Below are positions 25,987 through 34,282 of a DNA stretch of 64,000 nt, in pieces. The notes below the pieces were generated by a model. That model was not told the origin of the DNA. It saw nothing but the letters and a program-made list of their open reading frames with translations, and did no database searches. Position 1 is the first letter of the stretch, and the number at the start of each line of letters is the position of its first letter. The stretch lies in the NCBI RefSeq assembly GCF_029222705.1, contig NZ_JARGZF010000002.1, positions 1-64,000 of the forward strand, in the 5' to 3' direction. This stretch comes from Knoellia sp. p5-6-4. GTDB taxonomy: Bacteria > Actinomycetota > Actinomycetes > Actinomycetales > Dermatophilaceae. A program made the translations under genes and the position numbers.

Positions 25987-27648
25987 TCAGACAACGACAG
26001 CTTCCTCTTCCTCTCGGTGCTCGGCCTGAACCCTAGCGGCACGCCCACCCCGGGCTCGGGAGGTGGCGGCCGCGGCGGTCACGAGGAGTGCCGCGAGCGC
26101 TGCGGCGGTGTACTCGGGCAGGTCGCCGATGCGGTCGGAGACGGTCAGTGAGGAGCGCACGACCGGCTCGCCGTGGGCGGCGACCCCCGTGAACAGGCGC
26201 GTCTTGTCCTCGTAGGAGCCGTCGGGGCGGATGAAGGCGCTGACCCCGACGGTGGAGACGTGCACCACCGAGCGTCCGTGCTCGATGGCGCGCAGCCGCG
26301 AGATGGCGAACTGCTGCTCGGACTCGGCGGTGTAGCCGAACGTGGCGTTGTTGGTCTGCACCACGAGCAGGCTGTCCCCACGGCCGGGCGCGAGCGTCGC
26401 CTCGCGCATCAGGTCGTCGTAGGCGACCTCGAAGCAGATGGTCGGGATGGCCGAGTACGAGCCGCCGGAGGCGACCGGAACCTCGAAGGCAGCGGGGTCC
26501 TCCCCGCCGGTGAAGTCGGCCGTGACCAGGTCGACCTTGTCGCTGAAGGTGCGAAAGAACGAGCGGTACGGGATGTACTCGGCGAACGGCACGGGGTGCT
26601 GCTTGACGTAGCGCTCCGGATCGCCGCCGCCGGGCCGGTACAGCAGGCTGACGTTGGACAGGTTCGGCGCCGGCTCGCGCAGCACCGCCCCGACGAGGAC
26701 GGGCACACCAGCGGCCTCGACCGCCGACCGGATGGCGGCCTCGGCGTCGGCGTTGCGCAGGGGGTCGATGTCCGAGGCGTTCTCGGGCCAGACGACCAGG
26801 CTGGGCGCCTCGCCCTCTCCCGCGGCCAGGCCGCGCAGCGTCTGCTGCACGTGGTTGTCGAGCACCTGGCGGCGCTCCGCGTTGAAGTCCAGACCTGCCC
26901 GGGGCACGTTGCCCTGCACGAACATCACCGGCACGCCCCGGCCGCCCGTGGGCGCAGTGGCGGCGAGGGCAGCCATGGCCGGAACCACGGCGAGGAGCAC
27001 CAGCGCCAAGGAGACGGCCCGGGCCGTCAGCGAGCCCGGCACGGCGGTGCGGCGGCCGGCCGGGCGCCGGATGCGCCCCAGGACGACCGCGACGGTGGCG
27101 TGGAGCAGCGCCCCGAGGGCGGCCACGGCTGCCGTGACGCCCGGGGCCCCCACGTATGCCGCCAAGGGCGCCAGTGGGCTGTCTGCCTGGCTGAACGCGA
27201 GGCGGGCCCACGGGAAGCCGCCGAACGGCGTGTGGGAGCGGGCGGTCTCCTGCAGCACCCAGAAGAGGGGGACGGCGGCATACGCCAGTGGTTGCAGGCG
27301 GGTGCCGAGCAGCGGGCGCTGGACGGCCGCGGTCACCCCGGCCATGACGGCGATGTAGAGCGCCTGCAGCACACAGAGGGCCACCCACGGCAGGGCGCCG
27401 ACGTAGACCCCCGACCACGACAGAGTGGGCAGGAAGAAGGCCAGCCCGCCCGCCAGGCCCGAGCCGAAGGCCACCCGCCAGGAAGCCCCCAGCACGGCGG
27501 CCGACAGCAGCGCGACGGCCACCGGCGCGAGCCAGAAGTGGTCGTAGGTGGGAAAGGCCAGCACCAGGACCAGCCCGGAGGCGACGGCCAGCACGAGCCG
27601 GTGGCCGGCTCGCAGCGTCTGGCCGCGTACGGCGTGGTCGGTGGGCAC
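25987..27648 (-). CDS. lnt: Apolipoprotein N-acyltransferase
   Basis: Membrane enzyme of 553 residues adding the third acyl chain to lipoproteins. An N-terminal half with about six to eight hydrophobic helices is followed by an extracytoplasmic nitrilase-like domain. The catalytic triad positions are E in VVWPENASD, K in YVKQHPVPFAEY and C in TICFEVAYDD. A last hydrophobic helix (YTAAALAALLVTAAAA) closes the protein. The GTG at 27648 has TACCGT six bases upstream. It heads the operon with ppm1 and fxsA. Confidence 0.93.
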   Translation of the reverse strand: MPTDHAVRGQTLRAGHRLVLAVASGLVLVLAFPTYDHFWLAPVAVALLSAAVLGASWRVAFGSGLAGGLAFFLPTLSWSGVYVGALPWVALCVLQALYIAVMAGVTAAVQRPLLGTRLQPLAYAAVPLFWVLQETARSHTPFGGFPWARLAFSQADSPLAPLAAYVGAPGVTAAVAALGALLHATVAVVLGRIRRPAGRRTAVPGSLTARAVSLALVLLAVVPAMAALAATAPTGGRGVPVMFVQGNVPRAGLDFNAERRQVLDNHVQQTLRGLAAGEGEAPSLVVWPENASDIDPLRNADAEAAIRSAVEAAGVPVLVGAVLREPAPNLSNVSLLYRPGGGDPERYVKQHPVPFAEYIPYRSFFRTFSDKVDLVTADFTGGEDPAAFEVPVASGGSYSAIPTICFEVAYDDLMREATLAPGRGDSLLVVQTNNATFGYTAESEQQFAISRLRAIEHGRSVVHVSTVGVSAFIRPDGSYEDKTRLFTGVAAHGEPVVRSSLTVSDRIGDLPEYTAAALAALLVTAAAATSRARGGRAARVQAEHREEEEAVVV

Positions 27649-27660
27649 GCCACCACGGTA

Positions 27661-28020
27661 GGACACAGCACGGCCCGCGCTGCCGTTGGGACCAGCCAGG
27701 CGTCGATCGGGTACCGACGGCGGGCTGTTGTCTACTGAGCGCGCGGGCCGTGCGGGCGTCCACCACCACTGCTCGGCCCGACAGTGACCGGGTCGGTGCC
27801 AGACGGCTGGCTCAGCGGTGGCTGCGCGCGCTAGCCACCGAATGCCGTCGATCTTCCCCTGCCTCTGTCGTCCCGCACCGTGGCGCTCGGTGGACGACCG
27901 CCGGCCAACTTACCGTCGCGTCGCTCGCTGTCAAGCCCCCGTTCACCTGCGCTTTCGTGTGTCGTCGCAGGTCAGCGCGACGAGCGAATATTCCTGCCGC
28001 ACAGTGATTTTCGAGAGCCT
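27661..28020. other. Gene-free stretch between lnt and kal
   Basis: About 360 bases with no supportable gene on either strand; the short frames here have no ribosome site, no family motif and codon use unlike the neighbours. It holds the upstream flank of the leaderless lnt promoter (TACCGT at 27655-27660). Base composition drops near 27960-28010 (GCGAATATTCCTG, AGTGATTTTCG), the most AT-rich patch nearby, which could hide a promoter or small RNA. Confidence 0.4.
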
Positions 28021-28046
28021 TCGGCGTGTCACGCACGACACGCCGA
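28021..28046. terminator. Hairpin downstream of kal
   Basis: TCGGCGTGTC and GACACGCCGA form a perfect ten-base stem with the loop ACGCAC. It lies about 45 bases after the kal stop on the minus strand and fits a terminator of the kamD-kamE-kal operon. Confidence 0.65.
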
Positions 28047-28091
28047 GGAGCTCTCCTCCGTTCGGGGGATGGACGCGCGGTGGCGCGGTGC

Positions 28092-28487
28092 TCAGGCCTG
28101 GCGCGGGGGCACCACGACGACGCCGCGGGCAGTCGTGGCGACCACGGGCGGCTCGAGGATGTCGGCAGAGGACTCCGAGCGCTCGGGTGCGCCCCGGCCG
28201 ACCACGCGCACCTCGAAGTCCATCTCGCGGCTGCGGGAACCGACCCGGACCAGGCGCGCCTCGATCTCGATGACGTCGCCGGCCCGGACGGGCGCCTTGA
28301 ACTGGACGTCGGAGTACGACGCGAACAGTCCCTCGTCACCGTCGGTGCGGATGCACATCTCCGTGGCCACGTCACCGAAGGCGGCCAGGGAGTAGGCGCC
28401 GTCGACGAGGTTGCCGGCGTAGTGGGCGTGGCTGTAGGGGACGTAGCGGCGGTGCACGACGCTGAGTCCGACCTTGGCTCGGGTCAT
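28092..28487 (-). CDS. kal: 3-aminobutyryl-CoA ammonia-lyase-like hotdog protein
   Basis: Protein of 131 residues with a thioesterase/hotdog fold: VPYSHAHYAGNLVDGAYSLAAFGDVATE and the strand VQFKAPVRAGDVIEIEARLV. It is last in the operon after kamD and kamE, the position where lysine-fermenting bacteria keep Kal, which removes ammonia from 3-aminobutyryl-CoA to give crotonyl-CoA. The function is taken from this context; on sequence alone a generic thioesterase or dehydratase is equally possible. The kamE stop is about 19 bp upstream. Confidence 0.75.
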   Translation of the reverse strand: MTRAKVGLSVVHRRYVPYSHAHYAGNLVDGAYSLAAFGDVATEMCIRTDGDEGLFASYSDVQFKAPVRAGDVIEIEARLVRVGSRSREMDFEVRVVGRGAPERSESSADILEPPVVATTARGVVVVPPRQA

Positions 28488-28506
28488 GGGACAGGCCTCC
28501 TGTGGG

Positions 28507-29280
28507 TCAGGGACGGGGCGTGGTCAGGGCGTGGACGAGGTAGCTGGCGACCTCGCCCGGGGTGGTGCCTCGGCCGAAGATGCGGTCGACGCCGAGCCGC
28601 TGCGCAGAGCCCTCCTCGAAGCGGGGCCCGCCGACCACGAGCAGAGGCACCCTGCCCGCCGGGTACGCCTCGCGGAAGGCCGCCGACATCGTGGTGGTGT
28701 TGTGGATGTGCGCGTCCTTCTGCGTCACGACCTGGCTCACCATCACGGCGTCGGCCTTCTCGGCCCGCGCCCGGGCCACGAGGTCCGGGACGAGCACCTG
28801 GGCGCCGAGGTTCACGACCTTGATCTCGCGGTAGTACTCCAGGCCCTTCTCGCCCGCGAACCCCTTGATGTTGAGGATCGCGTCGATCCCCACCGTGTGG
28901 GCGTCGGTGCCGATGCACGCGCCGACGACGACGAGCTTGCGGCGCAGCCGGGTCTTGATCGCCCGGTTGACCTCCTTGGGGCTGAGCAGCGGGAACTCCC
29001 GTTCGGTCACCTCCACCTGGCGGAGGTCGACGAGGTGGTGCACCCGGCCGTAGACGACGAAGAAGGTGAATTCGGGCCCCATCGGCTTGGCGTGCACGAG
29101 CAGTGCGGGGTCGAGCCCCATCTTGGCGGCGAGCTGCAGGGCCGCGCCCTCCGCGCGCTTGTCGTGCGGGACCGGCAGCGTGAAGGACATCTGCACCATG
29201 CCGTCGCCCGTGGTGTCGCCGTACGGCCGGATGATGTCGGGCTGCCGGCTGTCCTGTGCCGCCGTCGTCTCGGTGGTCAT
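28507..29280 (-). CDS. kamE: Lysine 5,6-aminomutase beta subunit (B12-binding)
   Basis: Protein of 257 residues. The cobalamin motif DxHxxG is D126-A-H128-TV-G131 (GTDAHTVG), and K145 in AGEKGLE is the position expected for the PLP-binding lysine. N-terminal residues 1-100 form the small dimerisation domain (FTFFVVYGRVHHLVDL), and the C-terminal Rossmann fold ends near LLVVGGPRFEEG. With KamD and AdoCbl it moves the amino group of beta-lysine or D-lysine to C5. The ATG overlaps the kamD stop, so subunits are made in a fixed ratio. Confidence 0.93.
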   Translation of the reverse strand: MTTETTAAQDSRQPDIIRPYGDTTGDGMVQMSFTLPVPHDKRAEGAALQLAAKMGLDPALLVHAKPMGPEFTFFVVYGRVHHLVDLRQVEVTEREFPLLSPKEVNRAIKTRLRRKLVVVGACIGTDAHTVGIDAILNIKGFAGEKGLEYYREIKVVNLGAQVLVPDLVARARAEKADAVMVSQVVTQKDAHIHNTTTMSAAFREAYPAGRVPLLVVGGPRFEEGSAQRLGVDRIFGRGTTPGEVASYLVHALTTPRP

Positions 29281-30875
29281 CGGGTCTCCCCCGTCTCCAG
29301 CAGGGTGATGGCTGGGTTGTCGTAGTCGCGGGCCCGCCTCACCACGCCGTCGCGGCCCTTGCCGGCGTTGGCCGGGCGCTTCATCAGGCCGAAGGTGCCG
29401 TCGGCGATTGCCGCGAGGAGGGGCGGGTCACCCGCGTCGTCGCTGTCGTGGACGATCGCGTCGAGCAGGTCGACGGCCTCGCCGAGCACCTGGCGGGCCC
29501 GGCTCTGGATGAACCCGTCGCGCGGCGGGTGGAAGTCCTCGGTGAGGCCCCCGGCGGCGTTCATGACGTACCGGACGTTCTGCAGCGCGAGGTCGCGGTC
29601 GGACAGGAACGGCGTGACGACGGCCTCGGTCATCATGCCGACGAGCAGGATGCCCTGGCCCGTCATGGCCCCGACGAGGTTGAAGAACCCGTCGAGCAGG
29701 TAGCCGCGGAAGATGTCGCCGGTCATGTGCTTGGTCGGCGGCATCCACTTCAGCGGCGCGTCGGGGAAGAGCTGCCGGGCGAGCAGGGCGTGGGCGAGCT
29801 CCATCCGGAAGCTGTCGGGCAGGTCGGGGTTGACCTCGAACGCGTGACCGAGCCCGAGCTGCCAGTCCTGCAGCCCGGCCTCCTTGGCGAAGTACTCGTT
29901 GAGCAGCTGGCTGACCGTGACCGTGTGTGCCGCCTCGACCGCGTCGGCGGTCGTGAGGTAGTTGTCCTCGCCGGTGTTGATGATGATCCCGGCGCGGGCG
30001 TGGATCTGGCGGCTGAACCGCTGGTCCACGAACGTGCGGACCGGGTTGATGTCGCGGAAGAGGATCCCGTACATCGAGTCGTTGAGCATCATGTCGAGGC
30101 GCTCGAGGCCCGCCAGCGTGGCGATCTCGGGCATGCACAGGCCCGACGCGTAGTTGGTCAGCCGGATGTAGCGCCCGAGCTCCTTGGACGTCTCGTCCAG
30201 CGCCGCCCGCATGAGGCGGAAGTTCTCCTGGGTGGCGTAGGTGCCGGCATACCCCTCGCGCGTGGCGCCCTCGGGCACGTAGTCGAGCAGCGACTGGCCG
30301 GTGGAGCGGATGACCGCGATGACGTCGGCGCCCTCGCGCGCGGCCGCCTGGGCCTGCGGGATGTCCTCGTAGATGTCGCCGGTGGCGACGATGAGGTAGA
30401 TCCACGGGCGCTGCTGCGGGTCGCCGTGCCGCTTCACGAGGCGCTCGCGGGCGGCCCGCTGGCGGTCGATCGTGCGTAGGCCGCGGCTCACCTCACGGCG
30501 CGCTGCGGCCTGCGCCCTGGTCGCCGCCTTCCCCTCGGGCAGGTGGAAGGAGACCGAGCCGCTGGCGGCCTTCTGGGCCAGGGTCAGCAGGTCCTCGGCC
30601 TCGCCCCGGCGCAGGGCGTCGAAGACGGGCGTCGTGACGCCGTGCTCGAGGCCCACCTGGTCGCGCACCTGGTCGACGAGGTGGTTGACCCACGGGACGC
30701 GCTCGTGGTCGGCGCCCGCCAGGCCGGCGAGCCGCAGGGTGGCCCTCTCGACGGAGACGGTGGTGTGGCTCTGCGCCAGCCTCACCACCGGGCGGCCGGC
30801 CTTGCGGGCCAGGGTGCGGGCCTTGCGGACGACGGTGGGGTCGAGTTCGAGCACGGGTTTCACGCGGGAAGGCAC
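29277..30875 (-). CDS. kamD: Lysine 5,6-aminomutase alpha subunit
   Basis: Catalytic TIM-barrel subunit of 532 residues. Recognisable stretches are RSTGQSLLDYVPEGATREGYAG cut into family blocks such as YVPEGATREGYAGTYAT, LTNYASGLCMPEIA, LNDSMYGILFRDIN and PTKHMTGDIFRGY. It holds the active site closed by KamE. The GTG at 30875 (VPSRVKPVLELD) lies seven bases after TAGTCT, a leaderless start. It heads the kamD-kamE-kal operon. The enzyme needs adenosylcobalamin and PLP. Confidence 0.94.
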   Translation of the reverse strand: MPSRVKPVLELDPTVVRKARTLARKAGRPVVRLAQSHTTVSVERATLRLAGLAGADHERVPWVNHLVDQVRDQVGLEHGVTTPVFDALRRGEAEDLLTLAQKAASGSVSFHLPEGKAATRAQAAARREVSRGLRTIDRQRAARERLVKRHGDPQQRPWIYLIVATGDIYEDIPQAQAAAREGADVIAVIRSTGQSLLDYVPEGATREGYAGTYATQENFRLMRAALDETSKELGRYIRLTNYASGLCMPEIATLAGLERLDMMLNDSMYGILFRDINPVRTFVDQRFSRQIHARAGIIINTGEDNYLTTADAVEAAHTVTVSQLLNEYFAKEAGLQDWQLGLGHAFEVNPDLPDSFRMELAHALLARQLFPDAPLKWMPPTKHMTGDIFRGYLLDGFFNLVGAMTGQGILLVGMMTEAVVTPFLSDRDLALQNVRYVMNAAGGLTEDFHPPRDGFIQSRARQVLGEAVDLLDAIVHDSDDAGDPPLLAAIADGTFGLMKRPANAGKGRDGVVRRARDYDNPAITLLETGETR

Positions 30876-30882
30876 CTTCCAG

Positions 30883-30940
30883 AGACTAGCAGCGGACGGC
30901 GGCGATCTTACGGTCAGAGGGGCTGCTCGCCGGAAGATCG
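30883..30940 (-). promoter_or_regulatory. kamD promoter with an upstream imperfect palindrome
   Basis: TAGTCT (30883-30888) is seven bases from the kamD start. Upstream, CGATCTTACGG (30903-30913) and CCGGAAGATCG (30930-30940) pair with one mismatch across 16 bases, covering the -35 region. The CCGGAA-ATC element recurs in the kdd-kamA intergenic region, so a common regulator is possible. Confidence 0.45.
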
Positions 30941-30955
30941 ACGGCGTTGGCGAGC

Positions 30956-32566
30956 TCAGCCGAGCGCGCCGGCGTCGAAGACGGTGGCCCCGCGCACCAC
31001 GGTGCGCAGGGCGGTCGGCAGCTCGGCGCCCGGGCTGAGGTCCGGCAGGCCCGGGGTGCCCGACCGGGGGTCGGTGCTCCAGGTCTGGATGCGGTCGTCG
31101 GGCGCCTGCACCACGAGGTCACCGACCTTCCACACGGCGAAGGTCGCGGGCAGGCCCAGGTCGAGGTGGCCGCGGTCGTCGAACCCCGCCGCCCGCCACC
31201 CGCCGCGGGTGTGCGCCAGGAACGCCGAGCGCGCCGACACCCGCTGCTCGACCGTGTGGTGGAACGCGGCTGCCCGCACTGCCTCCCACGGGGCGAACGG
31301 CGTCACGGGCGAGTCCGACCCCAGCGCCAGGGTCATCCCGGCCGCCAGCATCGACGCGAAGGGGTTCATCGCGGCGGCGCGCTCGCGGCCCAGCCGCGCG
31401 GCATACATGCCCTCTCCCCCGCCCCAGTGCGCGTCGAAGGCGGGTTGCACGCTGGCGGTGACCCCGAGGGAGACCAGCCGGGCGATGCCTTCGGCGTCGA
31501 TCATCTCGAGGTGCTCCAGCCGGTGGCGGGCTCGGCGGACCCGGTCGGCGCCGACCAGCTCGGCGGCGGCCTCGATGCCCGCGACGACGGTGTCGACGCC
31601 GGCGTCACCGATGACGTGGAAGCCGCCCTGCAGGCCGGCCAGGGAGCAGGCCGCGACATGGTCGCGGACCTGCTCGACGCTGAGGTAGCCGTTGCCCCGG
31701 TGGCCGTCGGCGTCGGCGTAGGGCTCGCGCAGGCAGGCGGTGCGCGACCCGATCGAGCCGTCGACGTTGAGGTCGCCGGCGAGGCCGTGCGCCCCGACCA
31801 GGGATGCCACCTCACGCGCCTCCTGCTCCGTGGCGACCAGCTGGGCCCAGTAGCCCAGCGTCTGTGGCCCGTCACCCCGCTCCCCCGCGGCCAGCACGTC
31901 GGCGAAGTCGTCTGCCGACGACAGGATGCGCCCACCGTTCTCGTGCACGAGGCCGATGCCCGCCGCGGCTGCCGCCTGCAGGGCAAGGTCGATGTCGGCG
32001 CGGCGCTGGGCGGGGCTGATGGCGGCGTTGAACGCCTCCCGCGCGACGTGGTGCGCCTCTCGCGACACCACGCCGTCACCCTGCCAGCCGGGCTGCTGCG
32101 GCGCCCCGCTCGCGGCTGCGAGCGCGGAGGAGATCACGGCGGAGTGGCCGTCGACGCGCGGCATGTAGACGACCCCCCCGTAGGTGGCCCGGTCGAGCTC
32201 GGCGGCCGTCGCCGGCCGCCCCTCGGGCCAGTGCCGCTCGTCCCAGTTCGGGGCGTAGACCGGGCGTCCCTGCTGGGCCCGGGCCGCGTCCGCCACCCGC
32301 GAAAGGGCCACCGCCAGCGAGGGGGCGCCCGCGACGTCGACCCCCCGCAGGGCTGCGCCCGTGTGCGACAGGTGTGCGTGGGCGTCGACGAAGGCAGGGG
32401 TGACCAGCGCGCCGTCGAGCTCGACGACGGCGTCCACGGAGTCCTCGTGGACCGTGGCCGCGTCGTCACCGCCGATCCAGGCGATGGTGCTGCCGTCGAC
32501 GACCATCGCGTTGGCGAACGGGTCGACCGGGCTGTAGACGAATCCGCCGCGGTACAGGGTGGTCAC
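30956..32566 (-). CDS. YtcJ-like amidohydrolase family protein
   Basis: Metal-dependent hydrolase of 536 residues: metal ligands in VDAHAHLSH, HENGG, FHVIGDAG and HRLEH, and the catalytic Asp in ALGSDSPVTPF. The YtcJ group hydrolyses N-acyl or formamide bonds in varied substrates. The GTG at 32566 has TAGGGT six bases upstream. It lies between kamD and the sigma-like gene with its own promoter, so a tie to lysine breakdown is not shown. Length is normal. Confidence 0.87.
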   Translation of the reverse strand: MTTLYRGGFVYSPVDPFANAMVVDGSTIAWIGGDDAATVHEDSVDAVVELDGALVTPAFVDAHAHLSHTGAALRGVDVAGAPSLAVALSRVADAARAQQGRPVYAPNWDERHWPEGRPATAAELDRATYGGVVYMPRVDGHSAVISSALAAASGAPQQPGWQGDGVVSREAHHVAREAFNAAISPAQRRADIDLALQAAAAAGIGLVHENGGRILSSADDFADVLAAGERGDGPQTLGYWAQLVATEQEAREVASLVGAHGLAGDLNVDGSIGSRTACLREPYADADGHRGNGYLSVEQVRDHVAACSLAGLQGGFHVIGDAGVDTVVAGIEAAAELVGADRVRRARHRLEHLEMIDAEGIARLVSLGVTASVQPAFDAHWGGGEGMYAARLGRERAAAMNPFASMLAAGMTLALGSDSPVTPFAPWEAVRAAAFHHTVEQRVSARSAFLAHTRGGWRAAGFDDRGHLDLGLPATFAVWKVGDLVVQAPDDRIQTWSTDPRSGTPGLPDLSPGAELPTALRTVVRGATVFDAGALG

Positions 32567-32709
32567 CGCAGCACCCTAGAGGGTGCGCCCGGCGGGCTCG
32601 GCGTCTGGACATCCGGGGGCCCTCTACGCACCTAGGACGAGGGGGCTGCACGCAGGAGTGTCCGAAAAGACGAGTCACGCCATGCGCCCGCGCAGACGAT
32701 ACTGGCGAG

Positions 32710-34269
32710 GTGATCGGCGCGGAGTTCACGGGGGTTCTCCACGCTGCCCAGCAGGGCAGGGTGGCGGCCTTCGTGCGCCTGTGGTCCGACGTCAACCCCG
32801 CCCTCACCCGCTACCTGCGCGTCGTCGCCGTCGCGGACGCGGACGACATCGCCTGCGAGAGCTGGGTCGCGGTGCTCCGCCGGCTGCCGACGTTCGAGGG
32901 GGACGAGACCGCGTGGCGCACCCTGGTCTTCTCCTGCGCCAGGATGCACGCCGAGGACGAGAACCAGCGCCGCGTGTGGGACGCGATGGTCGAGGAACCC
33001 GAGGTGACGGCCGTGGTGGCCGCCCCCCTGCCGCCGGGCGAGGAGCCCTTCGAGGAGGACGAGGCCGAAGGCGGCCCCGCCCACGGCCTGCGGATGGCCC
33101 TCGAGGCGGTCCGGGACCTGCCGCCCGAGCAGGGCGAGGTGCTGATGCTGCGGCAGGTCGGCCTCCTCCCCGCCGAGGAGGTCGCCGAGCTGGTCGGCTC
33201 CGACGTCGGCGCCGTCCACGCCCTGGAGCAGGAGGCGCTCGACCAGCTCGGCCTCGATGCCGAGCTGCTGACGTGGTCCATGGGGGGCGAGCCGCGGCCC
33301 GTGGAGGTCGCGGACGAGGCCACCCTCGTCGCGGTCTTCCGCGCCCTGGTGCCCGAGCAGTCACCTTCGTCGCCGGCATCCTCCCGGGGCGTGTCGTCCG
33401 GGGGTGCCAGGGTCATCTCGCTGAGGCGACCCACGTGGCGGACCCGCGCAGGCGCCGCCGCCGCGGCATCCGCTGCGGTGCTCGGGATGGGCGCCTTCAG
33501 TGCGGCCGCCTACCAGGGCGTGCTGCCCGACCCGGTCCAGAACGTGATGCACGTCGTCATCGGCGCCCCCGAGCCCGCGCCCGAGTCCCCCGCGGCCACG
33601 TCTGCCGCGCCGCCCGGCCGCACCCGCACCACGACGGCGCCAGTCCCCCCGGCGCAGGCTGGCACCCGCTCGCAGAGCACGTCGACCCGCGCCGGGCAGC
33701 CGCCCATGACGGCCGCGCTCGACCTGTGCCGCACCTGGGAGGCCGAGCGCGAGAGCGGTGTCACCGAGGACCGCTCGACCAGCTTCCGCAGCCTGGCGCA
33801 GGCAGCCGGCAGCGGCTCGCGGGTCGGCGCCTACTGCGCCAAGAGCGGCGTGCCGCTGGCCCCGCTCACGACCGGGCCCAGCGCGCCGATCCCCGCGACG
33901 CCGGAGCCGACCGTCACGTCCCCGACCACGGAGCCGACCGTCACGTCCCCGACCACGGAGCCGACCGTCACGTCCCCGACCACGGAGCCGACCGTCACGT
34001 CGCCGACCACGGAGCCGAACGTCACGCCCCCGACCCCGTCCCCGACCACGGAGCCGACCACGACCCCGCCGGAGCCCACCCCCCCGACCACGGGCACTGG
34101 CAGCGGGTCGACGGGTGCGGGCACCGACACCGGGACCGGCACCGGCACGGTGGGACGGGGCACGAGCACCGGCAAGGGCCGCGCAGGTGGCGCAGCCGGC
34201 ACGCCGACCGACGACCCCGCGACGGACACCTCCGGCACCGTGGCCGGCAAAGGGCGCCTGAAGGGCTGA
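32710..34269 (+). CDS. ECF sigma-like protein fused to a transmembrane anchor and Thr/Pro repeat tail
   Basis: Protein of 519 residues. Residues 14-85 look like sigma region 2 (DADDIACESWVAVLRRLPTF) and 125-182 like region 4 (LPPEQGEVLMLRQVGLLPAEEVAELVG without a strong helix-turn-helix core). One hydrophobic helix is at about 246-267, followed by a LPDPVQNVMHVVIGAP motif seen outside the membrane in actinobacterial anti-sigma-like proteins. A Cys pair (LDLCRTWEAE, GAYCAKSG) precedes four to five PTVTSPTTE repeats and a Gly/Thr tail. A membrane-tethered sigma factor, or a decayed one turned structural, are both possible. GATACT is six bases before the GTG. Confidence 0.75.
   Translation: MIGAEFTGVLHAAQQGRVAAFVRLWSDVNPALTRYLRVVAVADADDIACESWVAVLRRLPTFEGDETAWRTLVFSCARMHAEDENQRRVWDAMVEEPEVTAVVAAPLPPGEEPFEEDEAEGGPAHGLRMALEAVRDLPPEQGEVLMLRQVGLLPAEEVAELVGSDVGAVHALEQEALDQLGLDAELLTWSMGGEPRPVEVADEATLVAVFRALVPEQSPSSPASSRGVSSGGARVISLRRPTWRTRAGAAAAASAAVLGMGAFSAAAYQGVLPDPVQNVMHVVIGAPEPAPESPAATSAAPPGRTRTTTAPVPPAQAGTRSQSTSTRAGQPPMTAALDLCRTWEAERESGVTEDRSTSFRSLAQAAGSGSRVGAYCAKSGVPLAPLTTGPSAPIPATPEPTVTSPTTEPTVTSPTTEPTVTSPTTEPTVTSPTTEPNVTPPTPSPTTEPTTTPPEPTPPTTGTGSGSTGAGTDTGTGTGTVGRGTSTGKGRAGGAAGTPTDDPATDTSGTVAGKGRLKG
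33904..34036 (+). repeat. 27-bp tandem repeats coding PTVTSPTTE
   Basis: Four copies of a 27-bp unit (33904-33930, 33931-33957, 33958-33984, 33985-34011) plus a partial fifth, nearly identical in DNA as well as protein. Such sameness suggests recent expansion or gene conversion, and copy number may vary between strains. Confidence 0.85.
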
Positions 34270-34282
34270 CCCAGCAGGTCGC

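Noticed and set aside
30956-32566. Amidohydrolase as part of the lysine pathway
   Set aside because: It has its own leaderless promoter and its YtcJ-type sequence gives no lysine link; only position suggests it.
33904-34036. Tandem repeats taken as a possible CRISPR array
   Set aside because: Units are contiguous 27-mers with no spacers and in frame with the PTVTSPTTE protein repeat.
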